In this document: piece after piece, positions 23,583 to 37,116 of the stretch
How positions within the stretch are numbered: position 1 is the stretch's first letter
How the letters are laid out: each line of letters begins with the position of its first letter
Source of the DNA: Neobacillus niacini
Lineage (GTDB): Bacteria > Bacillota > Bacilli > Bacillales > Cytobacillaceae
NCBI RefSeq assembly: GCF_000759675.1
Contig: NZ_BAWM01000012.1
Coordinates: 1-64,000 of the forward strand
DNA: 64,000 nt
Reading direction: 5' to 3'
Program-made: the position numbers and the translations under genes
The notes under the pieces: generated by a model
What the model saw: the letters and a program-made list of their open reading frames with translations, nothing else
What the model was told of the DNA's origin: nothing
Database searches by the model: none

Positions 23583-24380
23583 TTATGAACGTAATAGGAT
23601 TAATAATATCGTTAAAATAGCAAGAATCAAAAGTTGCATAGTGTCAGCGAGTTTCCAGCGCAACAGGCGGTATTTTGTTCTTCCTTCACCACCACGGTAC
23701 CCTCTGGCTTCCATGGCAATAGCAAGCTCCTCAGCACGCTTAAAAGAGCTAACAAAAAGGGGAATAAGTAAGGGAATAACAGCTTTGATTCTTTCCTTTA
23801 CCGGACCACTCGAAAACTCTACCCCGCGCGCAATTTGAGCTTTCATGATTTTATCGGTTTCTTGCATAAGTGTTGGAATAAACCGTAGAGAAATGGACAT
23901 CATTAAGGCCATTTCATGTACGGGGAAGCGAACTTTTTTCAATGGGTTTAATAGTGTTTCCAGTCCATCGGTTATTTCTATAGGTGTAGTAGTTAATGTA
24001 AGCAAACTGGTCATCAATATTAAGAAAAAGAATCTCATCGAAATGAAAATACCCTGTCTGACTCCTTCTTCATAAATCTTAATTGGACCAAGCTCATACA
24101 ATAAACTACCATCTTTTGTAAAGAAAACCTGTAAGAGCAGGGTAAATAACACTAACCAGAGAACAGGTTTTAAACCTGCATATAAAAAGCGGAACGGAAT
24201 ACGAGATAAACCAAGCATTAAGAAAGTATAAATTCCAATTAGTACATAGGTGAGCATATTGTTCGCAAGAAATATGATACACACGAATAAGAAAATGATG
24301 ATCAGCTTTGACCGAGGGTCCATTCGATGAATCAAACTTTCAGCGGGAACATATCTTCCAATGATCATTTTTTCCATCAT
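23583..24380 (-). CDS. ecfT: Energy-coupling factor transporter transmembrane protein EcfT
   Basis: Shared membrane component of group II ECF vitamin transporters; it couples the two ATPases to exchangeable S-components. 265 residues, 5-6 membrane segments, and the coupling-helix Ala-Arg-Gly motifs seen as ARGV and MEARGYRGG. Start ATG 24380 overlaps the end of ecfA2 by 4 nt (ATGA type). An in-frame second ATG three codons in is possible. Confidence 0.94.
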   Translation of the reverse strand: MMEKMIIGRYVPAESLIHRMDPRSKLIIIFLFVCIIFLANNMLTYVLIGIYTFLMLGLSRIPFRFLYAGLKPVLWLVLFTLLLQVFFTKDGSLLYELGPIKIYEEGVRQGIFISMRFFFLILMTSLLTLTTTPIEITDGLETLLNPLKKVRFPVHEMALMMSISLRFIPTLMQETDKIMKAQIARGVEFSSGPVKERIKAVIPLLIPLFVSSFKRAEELAIAMEARGYRGGEGRTKYRLLRWKLADTMQLLILAILTILLILLRS

Positions 24381-25243
24381 ACCGGTGCACCTCTTAACAA
24401 TTCTGCAACAGCAGATGATAGCTCCTCAATTGAAAGATAGGTTGCTCCTAGCTTTATCCCTAACTTTTCTTCCAAACTCCTTTGGAAACGAACCACTTCT
24501 GGTACGTCCAAACCCATATCAACAAGCTCAGAAACGGAGGAAAAAATCTCAACAGGTGTCCCTTGTTTGACAACATGACCTTCCTGCATTATGACGATTT
24601 GATCCGCATACCGTGCAGCGTCTTCCATGCTATGGGTTACCAGTATTGTAGACAAATTCCTCTCCTTATGGAGGGAATAAAACATGTCCATAATTTCCTT
24701 ACGGCCTCTAGGATCTAAACCAGCCGTTGGCTCGTCAAGGACAAGACACTCTGGCTCCATTGCCAGAACACCTGCTATAGCTACACGGCGCATCTGACCA
24801 CCAGACAAATCAAACGGAGACTTTTCTAATATTTCCTCAGCCAGACCAACTTGTTTTAAAGCAAGTCGTGCTCGCTCCTTTGCAGCTGCTTCAGAAACGC
24901 CAAAATTCATAGGACCGAAAATAATATCTTTTTCAACGGTCTCCTCAAATAACTGGTGCTCTGGAAATTGAAAAACAATCCCGACTTTTTGTCTAATCTG
25001 TCTTAAATTCTTATTCTTTTGCTTCGCTTTGACTTCATGGTTACCAATGACTACAGTTCCTTCTGTCGGCAGCAGCAGGGCATTTAAATGCTGTAGAACC
25101 GTTGACTTTCCTGAACCTGTATGACCGATTAACGCCATGTAAGTTCCCGTTGGAATGTCAATGGACACATCTTTAATGGCCAAACGTTCAAAAGGAGTTT
25201 TAGCTTGATAACGGTACTCTATATTTTGGAGCGATATGTCCAT
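24377..25243 (-). CDS. ecfA2: Energy-coupling factor ATPase EcfA2
   Basis: ABC ATPase of the ECF module, 288 residues: Walker A GHTGSGKST, Q-loop, signature LSGGQMRR, Walker B CLVLDEPTAGLD and switch His in VTHSMED. It pairs with EcfA1 to drive uptake of vitamins such as riboflavin, thiamin precursors or biotin through S-components encoded elsewhere. It overlaps ecfA1 by 25 nt, indicating coupled translation. Confidence 0.95.
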   Translation of the reverse strand: MDISLQNIEYRYQAKTPFERLAIKDVSIDIPTGTYMALIGHTGSGKSTVLQHLNALLLPTEGTVVIGNHEVKAKQKNKNLRQIRQKVGIVFQFPEHQLFEETVEKDIIFGPMNFGVSEAAAKERARLALKQVGLAEEILEKSPFDLSGGQMRRVAIAGVLAMEPECLVLDEPTAGLDPRGRKEIMDMFYSLHKERNLSTILVTHSMEDAARYADQIVIMQEGHVVKQGTPVEIFSSVSELVDMGLDVPEVVRFQRSLEEKLGIKLGATYLSIEELSSAVAELLRGAPV

Positions 25244-26058
25244 AGCTCATTCACCAACTCTTCTTCCGATAAATAGTGCTTTGATAAATCAATCCCTTTT
25301 TGGCGAAATGCATTACTCATTTTAATAGAAAATGGTATATCAAGCCCTAATTGGACCAATTCATCATCCATTGAGAAGATATCCTCTGGTGTACCCTCGC
25401 GATATACTTCACCTTGATTCATCACAATAATTCTATCGGCTTTAGCCGCTTCTTCTAAATCATGAGTAATAGAGATGACAGTAAGGGACTTTTCATCCTT
25501 TAAAGCGCGCACTGTTTCTAAAACTTCGCCTCTACCTTTCGGGTCGAGCATCGAAGTCGCTTCGTCTAAAATAATGATTGACGGTCTCAACGCAAGAACA
25601 CCAGCTATAGCCACACGCTGCTTTTGTCCACCAGATAGATGGTGCGGCTCTTGATTAAGAAAATGATCCATTTTGACTTTTTTTAAAGAATCTTCAACCC
25701 TCAAGATCATATCATCCCTAGGGGTTCCATGGTTTTCTAAACCAAAAGCCACATCATCCTGTACAGTCGTACCAACAAACTGATTATCAGGGTTCTGAAA
25801 GACCATTCCTAATTTTTTTCTTATCTCCCAAATGGACTCTTCATTTAATCTAATACCACAGACCATAATCTCACCTTGCTGCGGAAATTGTAGCCCATTT
25901 AAGAGTTTTGCCATAGTTGATTTACCTGAGCCATTATGACCAACAATTGCTAACCATTCACCATCAAAGATATCAAAGCTTACATTCTGAAGTGCGTTTC
26001 TGCCTTGGTTCTCATATTGAAAAGACACATTCTTTAAGGAAACAATGGACTCCCTCAT
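25219..26058 (-). CDS. ecfA1: Energy-coupling factor ATPase EcfA1
   Basis: ABC ATPase, 279 residues from ATG 26058 (behind GAGGAGAAG). Walker A GHNGSGKST, signature LSGGQKQR, Walker B IIILDEATSMLD, switch His ITHDLEE. First gene of the module. It is separated from rplQ by 373 nt that hold the rplQ terminator and an unusual folded element, so the ECF genes may have their own control. Confidence 0.95.
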   Translation of the reverse strand: MRESIVSLKNVSFQYENQGRNALQNVSFDIFDGEWLAIVGHNGSGKSTMAKLLNGLQFPQQGEIMVCGIRLNEESIWEIRKKLGMVFQNPDNQFVGTTVQDDVAFGLENHGTPRDDMILRVEDSLKKVKMDHFLNQEPHHLSGGQKQRVAIAGVLALRPSIIILDEATSMLDPKGRGEVLETVRALKDEKSLTVISITHDLEEAAKADRIIVMNQGEVYREGTPEDIFSMDDELVQLGLDIPFSIKMSNAFRQKGIDLSKHYLSEEELVNELWTYRSKI

Positions 26059-26121
26059 AAAAACTTCTCCTCTCATCTCACCTATTCCTACTTTTCTATG
26101 CTTAGCTCGAAGAATACAAAA

Positions 26122-26207
26122 AAAGCCTGCACCTCGCCCCTGGGCAGAATTGCGAATAAATTCTGCCGCTTAAACGGGATTTCTAAAAAGAAATGGGAGG
26201 AGGTGCA
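26122..26207 (-). other. Structured intergenic element, three-way-junction fold
   Basis: A closing stem TGCACCTC/GAGGTGCA (with inner CCC/GGG) encloses two hairpins: GGCAGAATT-TATTCGC-AATTCTGCC (perfect 9 bp) and ATTTCT-TTTT-AGAAAT. On the minus strand it is followed by GGCTTTTTTT, 60-70 nt before ecfA1. It may be a folded leader with terminator or a small palindromic repeat element. The remaining gap (26215-26368) shows only weak short hairpins. Confidence 0.6.
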
Positions 26208-26368
26208 TGAGCTAGACGAGACGTGAAAAAGATAAATAAAAGGCTTTCATTCATCTTTCCAAAGAGAAAGGAATTCTCCTTCAAGTGCCCTTATTAAATA
26301 AGAGTCACGCTCATCATAACGCTCTTTTTGGCTTGGTTCGTAAATGATATAAAGTTTATCTTACAGAA

Positions 26369-26414
26369 AAAGGGCACAAGAACAAGTTTGTAACGAAACT
26401 GTCCAGCGCCCTTG
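26369..26414 (-). terminator. Terminator after rplQ
   Basis: Minus-strand stem AAGGGC...GCCCTTTTT with an inner AGTTT/AAACT arm, starting 18 nt after the rplQ stop. It closes the ribosomal superoperon. Confidence 0.75.
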
Positions 26415-26431
26415 TTGTCTGCTTTCAGGTA

Positions 26432-26794
26432 TTAAACTAACTCGATAATTACCATTGGTGCACCATCGCCGCGGCGTGGTCCAAGTTTCATAATACGAGT
26501 ATATCCACCTTGGCGCTCTGAATAACGTGGAGCGATATCAGTGAAAAGTTTTTGTAGTGCATCTGTACCTTTTTCAGCATCAGCAACTTCATTACGAACG
26601 TAAGAAGCAGCTTGACGGCGAGCATGTAAGTCACCACGTTTACCTAAAGTAATCATTTTCTCAACAGTACCACGAAGTTCCTTCGCGCGAGTTTCTGTTG
26701 TTTCAATGCGCTCATTGATAATTAAGTCTGTAGTTAAATCACGAAGCATAGCTTTACGCTGTGCGCTTGTGCGTCCTAACTTTCTGTATGCCAT
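26432..26794 (-). CDS. rplQ: 50S ribosomal protein L17
   Basis: 120-residue bacterial L17, located near the peptide exit tunnel. The N-terminal [18 protein letters not shown] and [20 protein letters not shown] segments are typical. Start ATG 26794 follows AAAGGAGGG. It is the last gene of the alpha operon, 56 nt after rpoA. Confidence 0.97.
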   Translation of the reverse strand: MAYRKLGRTSAQRKAMLRDLTTDLIINERIETTETRAKELRGTVEKMITLGKRGDLHARRQAASYVRNEVADAEKGTDALQKLFTDIAPRYSERQGGYTRIMKLGPRRGDGAPMVIIELV

Positions 26795-26850
26795 GAAGGG
26801 TTCCCTCCTTTGTTGAAGTCATTAAACAGATTAGTTATAAAGTGACCTAA

Positions 26851-27795
26851 TTAGTCATCCTTACGTAAGCCTAATCCAAGCTCTTCTAGTTTCGCCTTCA
26901 CTTCTTCAAGTGATTTGCGTCCTAAGTTACGTACTTTCATCATATCTTCTTCAGTTTTATTAGCTAATTCCTGAACAGTGTTGATTCCTGCACGCTTTAG
27001 GCAGTTATATGAACGAACTGATAAATCAAGTTCTTCGATCGTCATTTCAAGGACTTTTTCTTTCTGATCCTCTTCTTTTTCGATCATAATCTCAGCATTT
27101 TGTGCTTCGTCAGTTAAACCAACAAAAATATTTAAATGCTCGGTTAAAATTTTCGAACCAAGAGCAATAGCTTCCTTTGGCCCTGTGCTACCATCTGTCC
27201 AAACATCAAGCGTTAGCTTATCATAGTTTGTCATTTGACCCACACGAGTATTTTCTATCTGATATGACACACGAGAGACTGGAGTGAAAATAGAATCAAT
27301 TGGAATTACACCAATTGGCTGATCTTCACGCTTATTTTGCTCGGCAGGTGTATAACCACGGCCTCGCTTAGCAGTTAAACGCATGCGAAGATGACCACTT
27401 GAAGCTAATGTAGCAATATGAAGATCAGGATTTAAGATTTCAACATCACTATCATGAGTAATGTTTCCAGCTTTAACAGGACCTTCACCCTGAACATCAA
27501 TCTCAAGAGTTTTCTCTTCATCAGAGTAGATTTTTAAAGCTAATTTTTTAATGTTTAAAATGATGGATGTTACATCCTCTACGACGCCTTCAATTGTTGA
27601 GAACTCATGAAGTACCCCATCGACCTGAATCGATGTAACAGCGGCACCTGGGAGTGAAGATAATAGGATACGACGTAAGGAGTTACCCAAAGTGGTACCA
27701 TATCCACGCTCAAGTGGTTCTACGACGAACTTCCCGTACTTGGCATCATCGTTGATCTCAACCGTTTCGATTTTTGGTTTTTCTATTTCGATCAT
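26851..27795 (-). CDS. rpoA: RNA polymerase subunit alpha
   Basis: 314 residues. N-terminal dimerisation domain with [14 protein letters not shown], then the insert domain, an acidic linker (about 230-245) and the C-terminal domain ([27 protein letters not shown]) that binds UP elements and activators. Start ATG 27795 (MIEIEKPK) behind AAGGAGGG; the ATG six codons upstream is rejected. 174 nt of gene-free DNA separate it from rpsK. Confidence 0.98.
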   Translation of the reverse strand: MIEIEKPKIETVEINDDAKYGKFVVEPLERGYGTTLGNSLRRILLSSLPGAAVTSIQVDGVLHEFSTIEGVVEDVTSIILNIKKLALKIYSDEEKTLEIDVQGEGPVKAGNITHDSDVEILNPDLHIATLASSGHLRMRLTAKRGRGYTPAEQNKREDQPIGVIPIDSIFTPVSRVSYQIENTRVGQMTNYDKLTLDVWTDGSTGPKEAIALGSKILTEHLNIFVGLTDEAQNAEIMIEKEEDQKEKVLEMTIEELDLSVRSYNCLKRAGINTVQELANKTEEDMMKVRNLGRKSLEEVKAKLEELGLGLRKDD

Positions 27796-27969
27796 CAAAT
27801 AACCCTCCTTCAAAACGTCGAAACCTCGACTAGTATATTATCTAATCGAAATTCCCCCATGTATACGTTCCCGTTTTGTGCACAACAACTGGAATAAATC
27901 TTCTGTATGAACGGAAAAATTAGTATCATATCCCATTATAGACAGGGATACAAATTCTATACAGAAAAA

Positions 27970-28359
<390 letters not shown>

Positions 28360-28380
28360 TTAAATAACCTCCTTTGCCGA

Positions 28381-28746
28381 TTACTTCTTCTTGTTCGCAA
28401 CAGTCTTACGAGGACCTTTGCGTGTACGAGCGTTGTTTTTCGTGTTTTGTCCACGAACCGGTAAACCACGACGATGACGTAATCCGCGGTAGCAGCCAAT
28501 CTCCATTAAACGCTTAATGTTAAGAGAAATTTCACGGCGAAGGTCACCTTCAACTTTTAATTTGTCGATGATATCACGGATTTTGTTTAGTTCGTCTTCA
28601 GTTAAATCACGCACTCGAGTATCTTCAGAAACACCAGCTTCTGCTAATACTTTTTGTGCAGTATTTTTACCAATACCATAAATGTAAGTCAAAGAGATAA
28701 CTACACGTTTTTCACGTGGAATATCTACACCAGCAATACGTGCCAT
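28381..28746 (-). CDS. rpsM: 30S ribosomal protein S13
   Basis: 121 residues from ATG 28746 ([15 protein letters not shown]) behind AAGGAGGTG; the seven upstream codons in frame are leader. Contacts the 50S through bridges B1a/B1b. The helix-hairpin-helix [10 protein letters not shown] and C-terminal [14 protein letters not shown] are present. Confidence 0.97.
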   Translation of the reverse strand: MARIAGVDIPREKRVVISLTYIYGIGKNTAQKVLAEAGVSEDTRVRDLTEDELNKIRDIIDKLKVEGDLRREISLNIKRLMEIGCYRGLRHRRGLPVRGQNTKNNARTRKGPRKTVANKKK

Positions 28747-28769
28747 AAATGAGCGCACCTCCTTCAAGA

Positions 28770-28919
<150 letters not shown>

Positions 28920-29138
28920 TTATTTAAAGCGGTAAGTAATTCTTCCGCGTGTTAAGTCATATGGAGAAAGCTCGACAGTAACTTTGTCACCCGGAAGGAT
29001 GCGAATGAAGTGCATTCGGATTTTACCAGAAACATGAGCTAGCACGGTATGACCATTTTCTAATTCTACCTTAAACATTGCATTTGGCAAAGTTTCAATT
29101 ACTTTACCTTCAATTTCAATTACATCATCTTTGGCCAT
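28920..29138 (-). CDS. infA: Translation initiation factor IF-1
   Basis: 72-residue OB-fold factor that binds the ribosomal A site during initiation ([39 protein letters not shown] core). Start ATG 29138 behind GAAGGGAG. In B. subtilis map and a KOW-domain gene precede it after adk; here 281 nt without an intact gene lie upstream. Confidence 0.98.
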   Translation of the reverse strand: MAKDDVIEIEGKVIETLPNAMFKVELENGHTVLAHVSGKIRMHFIRILPGDKVTVELSPYDLTRGRITYRFK

Positions 29139-29269
29139 TAATTCGTCTCCCTTCTCATTTCAATTATTAGATTCGAAAATGCAAAGCAAATTCTTTTCTT
29201 TCGTACAAAACATTAGCAACCTTTTAATATTAACATAATGTTCGTTTTCTGTCCGCAAGTAAATACTAC

Positions 29270-29399
29270 ATTAAATGGAATAACAAATTCCACATGTAAG
29301 TCTTGCCCAACTCTCGGTCCTACATACTCAGTACAATAGAAAAGCCATTTACATCCACATACTTTTGAAGCTTATTGAAGAGATGTTCGAGAGTCGATC
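29270..29399 (-). pseudogene. map: Remnant of map (methionine aminopeptidase)
   Basis: Between adk and infA the minus strand still spells fragments of MetAP in shifting frames: DRLSNISS (from 29399), then LQKYVDVNGFSIV, then EYVG.RVGQDLHVE. These correspond in order to the family segment RLSNISxAIQxYVExNGFSVVREYVGHGVGQDLHED. At least two frameshifts are needed to read through. The Gly-His of GHGVG reads PRVG, so the metal-site His is lost. Both the N-terminal ~120 residues and the C-terminal ~80 residues are missing. Since MetAP is essential, an active copy should exist elsewhere. Confidence 0.85.
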
Positions 29400-29419
29400 C
29401 ACAATTAAACTAATGGCCA

Positions 29420-30091
<672 letters not shown>

Positions 30092-30128
30092 TTATGGGTT
30101 TTAGGGAACGAAAGTCCCCAAAACCTTC

Positions 30129-31427
30129 TTATTTGATAAAACCTTTATAATGACGTTTAACTAGCTGCGCTTCAAGTTGTTTCATCGTATCAAGTGCAAC
30201 ACCGACCACGATTAGCAAGCTTGTTCCCCCAATTTGAGCTGATTGCGGAAGATTCCCTACTTTAATAAAGATAATAGGAAGAACCGCAATAACCGTTAAG
30301 AAAAGTGCACCTACAAAGGTTAAACGATATAATACGCGCGTTAAGTATTCCTGTGTACTCCTGCCAGGTCTAATACCTGGAATATAACCGCTTTGTTTTT
30401 GTAAGTTTTCTGCAGCTTGTTCAGGATTAACCTGAATGAAGGCATAGAAATACGTAAAAGCGATAATCAGAGCAGCATATAGAGTCATTCCAATTGGGTG
30501 GGAATAATCAAATACTTTTGTAATCCAAAGTGTTACATCATTAGTTGGAAAGAATGAGGCAACTGTTCTAGGAGTTACAATAAAGGAAACTGCAAAGATT
30601 ACAGGGATAACACCAGCAGCATTAACTTTTAACGGCATATGAGTGGATTGTTGTGCCCCTGCATTACGACCGTTAACAGATCTTTGTTTAGCATACTGAA
30701 TAGGAATTTTTCTTGTTGCTTGTTGAATGAAAATAGTACCTACAACAATCGCAATTACAGCTAAGAGAATTAAAAGAACCGTAACAATACGGAGGAATAA
30801 TTGCTCACCAGCATTTTCAAACTGCTGTACATAAATCTGATTTACAGTATTAGGAATACTTGCAACGATACCTGCAAAGATGATAATGGAAATACCATTC
30901 CCTACACCTTTTTCAGTAATTTGCTCACCTAACCACATCAGAAATGCTGTACCTGCAGTTAAAACAACTGCTATTAATAAATAAGTACCGATTCCAGGAT
31001 TTTTAATCAATTGTCCGCTCGCCATACTATTAAAGCCATAGGACATACCTAAAGCTTGAATAAAGCCAAGCACAATTGTGAAATATCGAGTAAACTGTGC
31101 TAACTTTTTACGACCAGCATCCCCTTGCTTTGACCATTCCGTAAATTTTGGAACTACATCCATTTGTAAGAGCTGAATAATAATGGAAGCAGTGATGTAA
31201 GGCATAATACCCATAGCAAGGATGGAGAAGTTTTGCAACGCTCCACCACCAAAGGTATTTAAGATCCCAAAGACACTTAATTTGTCTTGTGCTGCCAAAA
31301 TTTCAGCATTTACATTAGGAACAGGAATAAAACTGCCTAGTCGAAATACGATTAACATTAAAAGAGTAAAAATGATTTTTCTTCTAATTTCAGCCACGCG
31401 CATAAAATTGGAGATTGTCTGGAACAT
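30129..31427 (-). CDS. secY: Protein translocase subunit SecY
   Basis: Ten-helix channel of the Sec translocon, 432 residues (B. subtilis ~431). The plug region GGGALQNFSILAMGIMPYI, loops with RGRSTQEYL-type RPG motif (GIRPGRSTQEYL) and C-terminal KRHYKGFIK are recognisable. Its start overlaps the rplO stop (TAATG), so translation is coupled. Confidence 0.97.
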   Translation of the reverse strand: MFQTISNFMRVAEIRRKIIFTLLMLIVFRLGSFIPVPNVNAEILAAQDKLSVFGILNTFGGGALQNFSILAMGIMPYITASIIIQLLQMDVVPKFTEWSKQGDAGRKKLAQFTRYFTIVLGFIQALGMSYGFNSMASGQLIKNPGIGTYLLIAVVLTAGTAFLMWLGEQITEKGVGNGISIIIFAGIVASIPNTVNQIYVQQFENAGEQLFLRIVTVLLILLAVIAIVVGTIFIQQATRKIPIQYAKQRSVNGRNAGAQQSTHMPLKVNAAGVIPVIFAVSFIVTPRTVASFFPTNDVTLWITKVFDYSHPIGMTLYAALIIAFTYFYAFIQVNPEQAAENLQKQSGYIPGIRPGRSTQEYLTRVLYRLTFVGALFLTVIAVLPIIFIKVGNLPQSAQIGGTSLLIVVGVALDTMKQLEAQLVKRHYKGFIK

Positions 31428-31867
31428 TAGATCACCTCAGTAGTTCCACCTACAGCTTCAATTGCTTCTTTAGCGGTAGATGAGAATTTATGAGCTTTAA
31501 CAGTAAGTTTTTTCTCTACGTTCCCTTTTGCAAGAATTTTAATTCCTGCTTTTTCGTTCTTAACAACACCAGTTTCAATTAGAAGTTCTGGAGTAACTTC
31601 TGTACCCTCTTCAAACTGATTAAGAACATCAAGATTTACAATTGCGAATTCTTTACGGCTGATATTTGTAAAACCACGTTTTGGTAAACGACGGAATAAA
31701 GGTGTTTGACCACCCTCAAATCCAAGACGGACACCACCGCCGGAACGAGCGTTTTGACCTTTATGACCTTTACCAGCAGTCTTACCTTGACCAGAACCGA
31801 TACCGCGTCCTAAACGTTTACGTTCTTTACGAGAACCCTCAGCAGGCTTTAGTTCATGAAGTTTCAT
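31427..31867 (-). CDS. rplO: 50S ribosomal protein L15
   Basis: 146 residues. Gly/Lys-rich N-terminal extension ([19 protein letters not shown]) that threads into 23S rRNA, then the globular domain. Start ATG behind AAGGAGGTG; one-base overlap with secY. Confidence 0.98.
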   Translation of the reverse strand: MKLHELKPAEGSRKERKRLGRGIGSGQGKTAGKGHKGQNARSGGGVRLGFEGGQTPLFRRLPKRGFTNISRKEFAIVNLDVLNQFEEGTEVTPELLIETGVVKNEKAGIKILAKGNVEKKLTVKAHKFSSTAKEAIEAVGGTTEVI

Positions 31868-31900
31868 ATTGGCACCTCCTTATGAAAGAAAAACAATCGA

Positions 31901-32083
31901 TTATTGTTCTTTAACTGTTACAAGGTGAGCAACTTTTGTAATCATGCCGCGGATTGCAGCATTATCTTGGTGCTCAACTGTTTGATTTAATTTACGTAAA
32001 CCTAGAGCAGTAACTGTAGCGCGTTGGTCTTCAGGGCGACCAATTACGCTGCGGTTGAGGGTAATTAATAGTTTGTTTGCCAT
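31901..32083 (-). CDS. rpmD: 50S ribosomal protein L30
   Basis: 60 residues, short bacterial L30: [20 protein letters not shown]. Located between rpsE and rplO as usual; start behind AAGGAGGG. Confidence 0.97.
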   Translation of the reverse strand: MANKLLITLNRSVIGRPEDQRATVTALGLRKLNQTVEHQDNAAIRGMITKVAHLVTVKEQ

Positions 32084-32096
32084 TTGATTTCCCTCC

Positions 32097-32600
32097 TTAT
32101 CCTAGCAGTTCTTCTACTGATTTACCACGTAACTTCGCTACGTCTTCAGCACGTTTTAATTGTTTTAAACCGTCAATCGTTGCACGTACCATGTTAATTG
32201 GAGTGTTAGTTCCAAGAGATTTAGAAAGGATATCTCCTACCCCGCCTAATTCTAGAACCGCACGGACTGGACCGCCAGCGATAACTCCTGTACCTTCAGA
32301 AGCAGGCTTTAAAAGAATTTCACCAGCACCAAAACGTCCAATAACTTGGTGAGGAACAGTAGTTCCAACCATAGGCACTTCGATTAAGTTCTTCTTAGCA
32401 TCTTCGATTGCTTTACGAATCGCATCTGGTACTTCTTGAGCTTTACCAGTACCGAAACCTACATGACCGTTTTTATCACCAACTACTACTAGAGCAGAGA
32501 AGCGAAAACGACGGCCACCCTTAACAACTTTCGCTACACGGTTTACCGTTACAACGCGTTCTTCTAGTTCAAGTTTGTTTGGATCAATACGACGTATCAT
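32097..32600 (-). CDS. rpsE: 30S ribosomal protein S5
   Basis: 167 residues, with dsRNA-binding-like N-terminal domain and C-terminal fold. The spectinomycin-relevant loop region [20 protein letters not shown] is intact. 22 nt after rplR. Confidence 0.98.
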   Translation of the reverse strand: MIRRIDPNKLELEERVVTVNRVAKVVKGGRRFRFSALVVVGDKNGHVGFGTGKAQEVPDAIRKAIEDAKKNLIEVPMVGTTVPHQVIGRFGAGEILLKPASEGTGVIAGGPVRAVLELGGVGDILSKSLGTNTPINMVRATIDGLKQLKRAEDVAKLRGKSVEELLG

Positions 32601-32622
32601 TTATGTGTCCCTCCTTTGTCTA

Positions 32623-32985
32623 TTAAAATTGTAGGCCGTTTTCACGAGCAGCATCAGCTAATGCTTGAATACGTCCATGGTAAAGGTATCCTCCACGGTC
32701 AAAGACAACAGCAGTGATACCTTTTTCTACCGCACGTTTAGCGACTAATTCTCCGACTAACTTAGCAGCTTCAACATTACTTGTAGATTCAAGATTAAGA
32801 TCTTTTTCCATTGTAGAAGCACTTGCTAATGTAACTCCACTCATGTCATCGATTAATTGAGCATATAGATGCTTGTTAGAACGAAACACATTTAGACGTG
32901 GACGAGCTGCAGTACCGCTAAGTTTCGCACGAACACGAGCATGTCTCTTCTTGCGACTAGCATTTTTGTCAAGCTTCGTAATCAT
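32623..32985 (-). CDS. rplR: 50S ribosomal protein L18
   Basis: 120 residues, binds 5S rRNA in the central protuberance. Basic N-terminus ([18 protein letters not shown]), then [14 protein letters not shown] and [10 protein letters not shown]. Confidence 0.98.
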   Translation of the reverse strand: MITKLDKNASRKKRHARVRAKLSGTAARPRLNVFRSNKHLYAQLIDDMSGVTLASASTMEKDLNLESTSNVEAAKLVGELVAKRAVEKGITAVVFDRGGYLYHGRIQALADAARENGLQF

Positions 32986-33017
32986 TTACGTCACTCCTTT
33001 CGTTTACCTATGCGGCA

Positions 33018-33554
33018 TTACTTACCAGTTTTACCTTCTTTACGACGAACAAATTCGCCTTCGTAACGAATTCCTTTGCCTTTATAAGGCTCTGGAGGAC
33101 GAACTTGACGAATATTGGCTGCTAATGCGCCAACACGTTCTTTGTCAGTACCTTTAATCGTAATCTTTGTATTAGCAGGTACTTCGACTTCAAGACCACT
33201 TTCAGGTTCAATCTCAACTGGGTGAGAATATCCAACGTTTAATACAAGCTTGTTACCTTGCTTTTGCGCACGGTATCCAACCCCGATTAATTCTAATTTT
33301 CTTTCGAAGCCCTTGGAAACACCTTCAACCATGTTCGCGATTAACGCACGAGTTGTTCCGTGCAATGCACGGTGTTCTTTCACGTCAGATGGACGAGCGA
33401 TCGTAACAAGGTTTTCTTCGATTTTAATTTCGATATCTGGATTAAAAGAGCGAGTAAGTTCGCCTTTTGGTCCTTTAACAGTAACGGTACTATCGTTTAA
33501 AGTAACCGTAACTCCTGTAGGGATTTCAATAGGTTTTTTTCCTACGCGAGACAT
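33018..33554 (-). CDS. rplF: 50S ribosomal protein L6
   Basis: 178 residues from ATG 33554 ([15 protein letters not shown]), chosen because ATGGAGGTG precedes it; the five upstream codons are leader. Two L6 repeats and the end [13 protein letters not shown] are present. Confidence 0.97.
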   Translation of the reverse strand: MSRVGKKPIEIPTGVTVTLNDSTVTVKGPKGELTRSFNPDIEIKIEENLVTIARPSDVKEHRALHGTTRALIANMVEGVSKGFERKLELIGVGYRAQKQGNKLVLNVGYSHPVEIEPESGLEVEVPANTKITIKGTDKERVGALAANIRQVRPPEPYKGKGIRYEGEFVRRKEGKTGK

Positions 33555-33585
33555 TAAGTGCACCTCCATTCATTCAGAAACTCGA

Positions 33586-33984
33586 TTACCAAACGTAAGC
33601 TAATACTTCTCCGCCGATTTGTTTTGCACGAGCTTCTTTATCAGTTATAACACCATTTGAAGTTGATACTAGTGCGATACCAAGACCATTAAGGACTCGT
33701 GGCACCTCAGTAGATTTTGCATAAACTCTAAGTCCAGGCTTGCTTATGCGCTTAAGACCAGTAATAACACGTTCGTTATTTGAGCCGTACTTCAAGAAAA
33801 TACGGATGATACCTTGTTTATTGTCTTCAATAAATTCGACGTCACGAACGAAACCTTCGCGCTTTAAGATTTCAGCGATTTCTTTTTTAATATTAGAAGC
33901 AGGCACTTCTAACTTTTCGTGACGCACCATGTTCGCATTACGAATGCGAGTAAGCAAATCAGCAATTGGATCTGTCATGACCAT
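33586..33984 (-). CDS. rpsH: 30S ribosomal protein S8
   Basis: 132 residues, central-domain 16S binder. [19 protein letters not shown] and the C-terminal [13 protein letters not shown] are typical. 29 nt after rpsN. Confidence 0.98.
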   Translation of the reverse strand: MVMTDPIADLLTRIRNANMVRHEKLEVPASNIKKEIAEILKREGFVRDVEFIEDNKQGIIRIFLKYGSNNERVITGLKRISKPGLRVYAKSTEVPRVLNGLGIALVSTSNGVITDKEARAKQIGGEVLAYVW

Positions 33985-34013
33985 TATTTTTACCTCCTTC
34001 CCAGACTTGGGTT

Positions 34014-34223
<210 letters not shown>

Positions 34224-34763
34224 TTACTTTTGGAATGGCATTCCAAATTGAGTTAACAGTTCACGTGCTTCTTCATCAGTGTTAGCAGTCGTTACGATAA
34301 CGATATCCATACCACGAACTTTGCTTACTTTATCGTAATCAATTTCAGGGAAGATTAATTGCTCTTTAACACCCAAAGTATAGTTACCGCGACCATCGAA
34401 TGATTTCTTAGAAACACCACGGAAGTCACGAACACGAGGTAAAGAAACAGAAACTAATTTATCCAAGAATTCGTACATGCGCGTACCGCGAAGTGTAACT
34501 TTTGCACCGATTGGCATACCTTCACGTAGACGGAAGCCAGCGATTGATTTCTTAGCACGAGTTACTACAGGCTTTTGTCCTGTAATAGTAGCTAGTTCTT
34601 CAACAGCATTATCTAAAGATTTAGCATTTGCTACTGCGTCACCAACACCCATGTTAATAACAATTTTGTCAAGTTGAGGAACTTGCATTACTGATTTATA
34701 GTTGAACTTGCTCATAAGAGCAGGAGTAACTTCTTTTACAAATTTTTCTTTTAGGCGGTTCAC
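34224..34763 (-). CDS. rplE: 50S ribosomal protein L5
   Basis: 179 residues, 5S rRNA binder of the central protuberance. [30 protein letters not shown] and [13 protein letters not shown] are diagnostic. Confidence 0.98.
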   Translation of the reverse strand: MNRLKEKFVKEVTPALMSKFNYKSVMQVPQLDKIVINMGVGDAVANAKSLDNAVEELATITGQKPVVTRAKKSIAGFRLREGMPIGAKVTLRGTRMYEFLDKLVSVSLPRVRDFRGVSKKSFDGRGNYTLGVKEQLIFPEIDYDKVSKVRGMDIVIVTTANTDEEARELLTQFGMPFQK

Positions 34764-34791
34764 TTATTGTACCTCCCTTCTAAAATTTAGA

Positions 34792-35100
34792 CTATTTATC
34801 TAATACTTCACCGGATTTTGCTACGCGTACTTTTTTGCCATCAACCGTTGTGTAACCTACACGAGTTGGATTACCAGATTTAGGGTCGATAGGCATAACG
34901 TTTGATACATGAATTGGTGCCTCAAAGCTCATAATTCCGCCTTGTGGATTCACTTGTGAAGGTTTAGCGTGTTTTTTCACGATGTTTACACCTTCTACTA
35001 GTACACGGCTATCTTTAGGATAGGCTGCTAGGATTACTCCTGTTTTGCCTTTATCCTTACCGGAGATAACTCTTACTTTGTCACCTTTTTTAACATGCAT
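34792..35100 (-). CDS. rplX: 50S ribosomal protein L24
   Basis: 102 residues from ATG 35100 ([19 protein letters not shown]), placed behind AAGGAGGTG; the upstream frame is leader. KOW motif at the N-terminus; assembly initiator of the 50S. Confidence 0.97.
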   Translation of the reverse strand: MHVKKGDKVRVISGKDKGKTGVILAAYPKDSRVLVEGVNIVKKHAKPSQVNPQGGIMSFEAPIHVSNVMPIDPKSGNPTRVGYTTVDGKKVRVAKSGEVLDK

Positions 35101-35135
35101 TCGTAAGCACCTCCTTAAAGGCAATTGAATTTATA

Positions 35136-35531
<396 letters not shown>

Positions 35532-35544
35532 TTAATCCGAACAA

Positions 35545-35823
<279 letters not shown>

Positions 35824-35830
35824 TCAATTA

Positions 35831-37113
<1,283 letters not shown>

Positions 37114-37116
37114 AGG

